Below, one piece after another: positions 62,026-64,000 of a stretch of DNA of 64,000 nt (positions are counted from its first letter, which is position 1; each line of letters opens with the position of its first letter). The translations under genes were made by a program, and so were the position numbers. The DNA is from Warburgia ugandensis. Its lineage: Eukaryota; Streptophyta; Magnoliopsida; Canellales; Canellaceae. The stretch covers positions 1,522,001 to 1,586,000 of the forward strand of contig CP141135.1 in NCBI GenBank assembly GCA_035236585.1, written 5' to 3'. The notes beneath the pieces are model-generated. The model was given only the letters and a program-made list of their open reading frames with translations. It did no database searches and had not been told where the DNA came from.

Positions 62026-63282
62026 TCTATACTAACTCCCAAATTTATTAAAGATGTACTGAAACCATGAAACAATCTCCTACATGATGGGTACAGAAAA
62101 TCCTTATGATAAATCCTCCTTGCCTGTTTGGCTGGCAGTAAATGGATAAAGATTGATTTTCACGGAAAAAGGATTTCTCCGTGAAAAATGTCTTGATATT
62201 GAATTATACCAGAGTCCCAAAAATGTTAAATGGGGTAACATTGTTGGGTCATTAGCATAAAATATTTTCTTGTGGACTCTTGCTTTTTTCTTTTTCTTTT
62301 TTTATGGAAATCAATTTCCGTCCATTTCTTATTAACCAAACACGTTAAGAATTATCTTATGCTCTCACGGAGGGACTGCTACCTAATCGTCACAGGACAG
62401 GTTGATGGACATGCCTTGATAGAACCAGGTGAAACATGTGAGGAGACTATGAATGAAGTATTGGCTTGTGTGTGGAAAATATGCAATTCGATTAATGCAC
62501 CTCACATGCAATTCTATGCGCCCTATCTCATTGATAAACGAGTTACGATTGATATGAGGTTGTCCCCACTAAGTTTGACCATGCTGTTTGTCCACCGTAG
62601 ATTGTCTGGAGCCAATCTCTATAGACCATATCCAAGCAGGGCGATCAAGGTTGACTATAAACATCAAACTAAGGGCCCACTTGTACAAATATAGGAGATC
62701 TACCCAGATGTACTTGCCTCTTGCTAAGGGCTTCTTCTTCAATATATCCGAACAATATATTGTTGCCAAATCAAATTTCATGGTCCACATTGATTGAGAA
62801 AAGTGGCCACAAACTAAAATGTTAATCGGATTGACAAGTGAGGTTGATTAGGCTTATTTTTGTGATTAACAACTTCCTTTAGTGCTAACCTTTTTTCTTT
62901 TTTTTTTTAATAGGGAATTCCTTGCATCTGAAATGACCAGTTGAATTAAGAGAATTCATCTCATTTGGGTATTTTATTTATAAGATAAGAAAATTTATAC
63001 TTTTTTTTGTTGTTGTAAATATGAGTTGTTTGTTATGTATGTGGTATGTATTTTTGACCATTTGATTACGATAATTAATCACATTTCTTTAGAGAGAAAG
63101 AGAGATTTATTTGAAGGATCCTTCTCTGCCATAATGAGCTGTCACCTTTTGAATGTGTGCTTTCGATATATTAGTTGCACTGTTGTTTTGGTTTCCTCTA
63201 ACACTTCAGTTTTACCACCACAACGGGCAGAACGTAATTTTGTAAATCCACTATGAGAAGAATATAATGTAAACCCACTTTG
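62026..63282. other. Mostly non-coding stretch
   Basis: Apart from the ORF at 62390 nothing is recognised. A segment at 63065-63110 (GATAATTAATCACATTTCTT, then AGAGAG) is repeated at 63668-63715. Confidence 0.35.
62390..62694 (+). CDS. Unrecognised exon-like ORF
   Basis: After a possible CACAG acceptor at 62396 the frame reads QVDGHALIEPGETCEETMNE, VLACVWKICNSINAPHMQFY and APYLIDKRVTIDMRL. Composition is protein-like for about 60 residues and then loses character. I cannot name a family. It could be a relic exon. Confidence 0.25.
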
Positions 63283-63655
63283 AGGAAATATTAGCTCCCC
63301 TATTTAATTAGGTATTTGATTTCTCCTTTGGAAGGTCAAGGTTTAAGTCTGCTCATGGGTGCGTAACTAACTTTCAAAACAAAATAAATAAATTATCCAA
63401 TAAATTACTTCATTTCAATCAATACCAGTATTTATAATATAAACTTTGAAATAAATAGCAAACATATGTTTGAACTGCAAGCAGAACAATATGACTCATC
63501 ACAGCCGTCAGATCTGATCTCAGAGGCAAGAAGGTGGGATCTGTTTGCTGGAAGCTGAAACATGGACGTTGGAACACAATGAGGTAGATTGCGAGTTGGA
63601 TGGACCACTTGGCTTACTGGATGAATGATCTCCTTGTTCATGGTATGCAAATTGA
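63283..63655 (-). pseudogene. Polygalacturonase 3' fragment (third copy, PG3)
   Basis: Reverse complement of PG1 44472-44860: ATATCAATTTGCATACCATG, then the last-exon C-terminus (CSNVHVSASSKQIPPSCL-like) with TGA, the 3' UTR and the downstream TTAATTAGGTATTTG block. Homology starts exactly at the ATATCAAT site that expanded into (AT)n in PG2. The upstream exons are absent. Confidence 0.88.
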
Positions 63656-63659
63656 TATC

Positions 63660-63903
63660 TGTTGATTATGATAATTAATCACAATTCTTCAGAGAGAGAG
63701 AGAGAGAGAGGCATTGTTCCATCTATCAACGTATGTGTGCCCCACTTTTAGTTATGGAACCCATTTTGCTCCCCTATATCAGTTAAGTTCCAAAATTCTA
63801 ACCACTGAGGACTATCTAATGAATGAGAATTTTGAGATTTCTGCCATCTTACAAGCTTGGACTGTTGAAGCTCACATGAAAGGATGCACTACAATTCGAA
63901 TTT

Positions 63904-63981
<78 letters not shown>

Positions 63982-64000
63982 AAACTCGAGATCCACTTAC
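63660..64000 (+). other. Window end: non-coding with (GA)n arrays
   Basis: A short GA tract lies at 63693-63710 and a ~36-unit (GA)n array at 63908-63979. No gene seen. Confidence 0.6.

Overview
The window is nuclear DNA from a flowering plant. The genes carry GT-AG introns, and the proteins are plant-specific types: a PARC6/CDP1 plastid-division factor, a PLS-type pentatricopeptide protein, mitochondrial succinyl-CoA ligase alpha and GH28 polygalacturonases. The repeats are also plant-typical: RTE and L1-type LINEs, Au-like SINEs, a Ty3/Gypsy remnant and MITEs. The species cannot be fixed from the sequence; a woody dicot or magnoliid is a guess.

Layout. 1-4028 (+) is the 3' two-thirds of a PARC6/CDP1 gene (nine exons, reading frame closed at every junction). 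4.5-10.6 kb is a transposon graveyard: an L1-type RNase H remnant (-), a tRNA-derived SINE, a Gypsy reverse-transcriptase remnant (-) and RTE copy A (-), which is bounded by a 16-bp target-site duplication. 10.6-14.5 kb is mostly non-coding with three Au-like SINEs and two unrecognised exon-like ORFs. 14590-16203 (+) is an intact intronless PPR gene. It is followed by a decayed L1-type LINE (17.0-20.4 kb), after which the last ~200 bp of the PPR gene appear a second time. RTE copy B (+) occupies 21.6-24.7 kb and stops about 120 bp beyond the next gene's stop codon.

24842-39485 (-) is a complete seven-exon succinyl-CoA ligase alpha gene (338 aa). It is 14.6 kb long because intron 4 carries RTE copy C (-) and intron 1 carries RTE copy D (+), each with a clean 13-15 bp target-site duplication. 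C and D are inverted relative to each other and bracket exons 2, 3 and 4.

39.5-56.9 kb is a large broken inverted duplication. The left arm (39501-about 44540) holds the ligase promoter/5' UTR and an intact polygalacturonase gene (PG1, +, 409 aa). The right arm (46868-56871, inverted) holds a decayed polygalacturonase (PG2, -) and an orphan copy of the ligase promoter, separated by 4.9 kb of other DNA that includes a lone 3' exon of a Dim1/YLS8 (U5 snRNP 15 kDa) gene. A third polygalacturonase fragment lies at 63.28-63.65 kb (-).

57-64 kb contains pieces of a SETD9-like SET-domain pseudogene (+), one Au-like SINE, a ~172-bp tandem duplication and (GA)n arrays, and little else. No operon-like organisation is expected. 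The biological story is of genes remodelled by LINE insertion and segmental inverted duplication.
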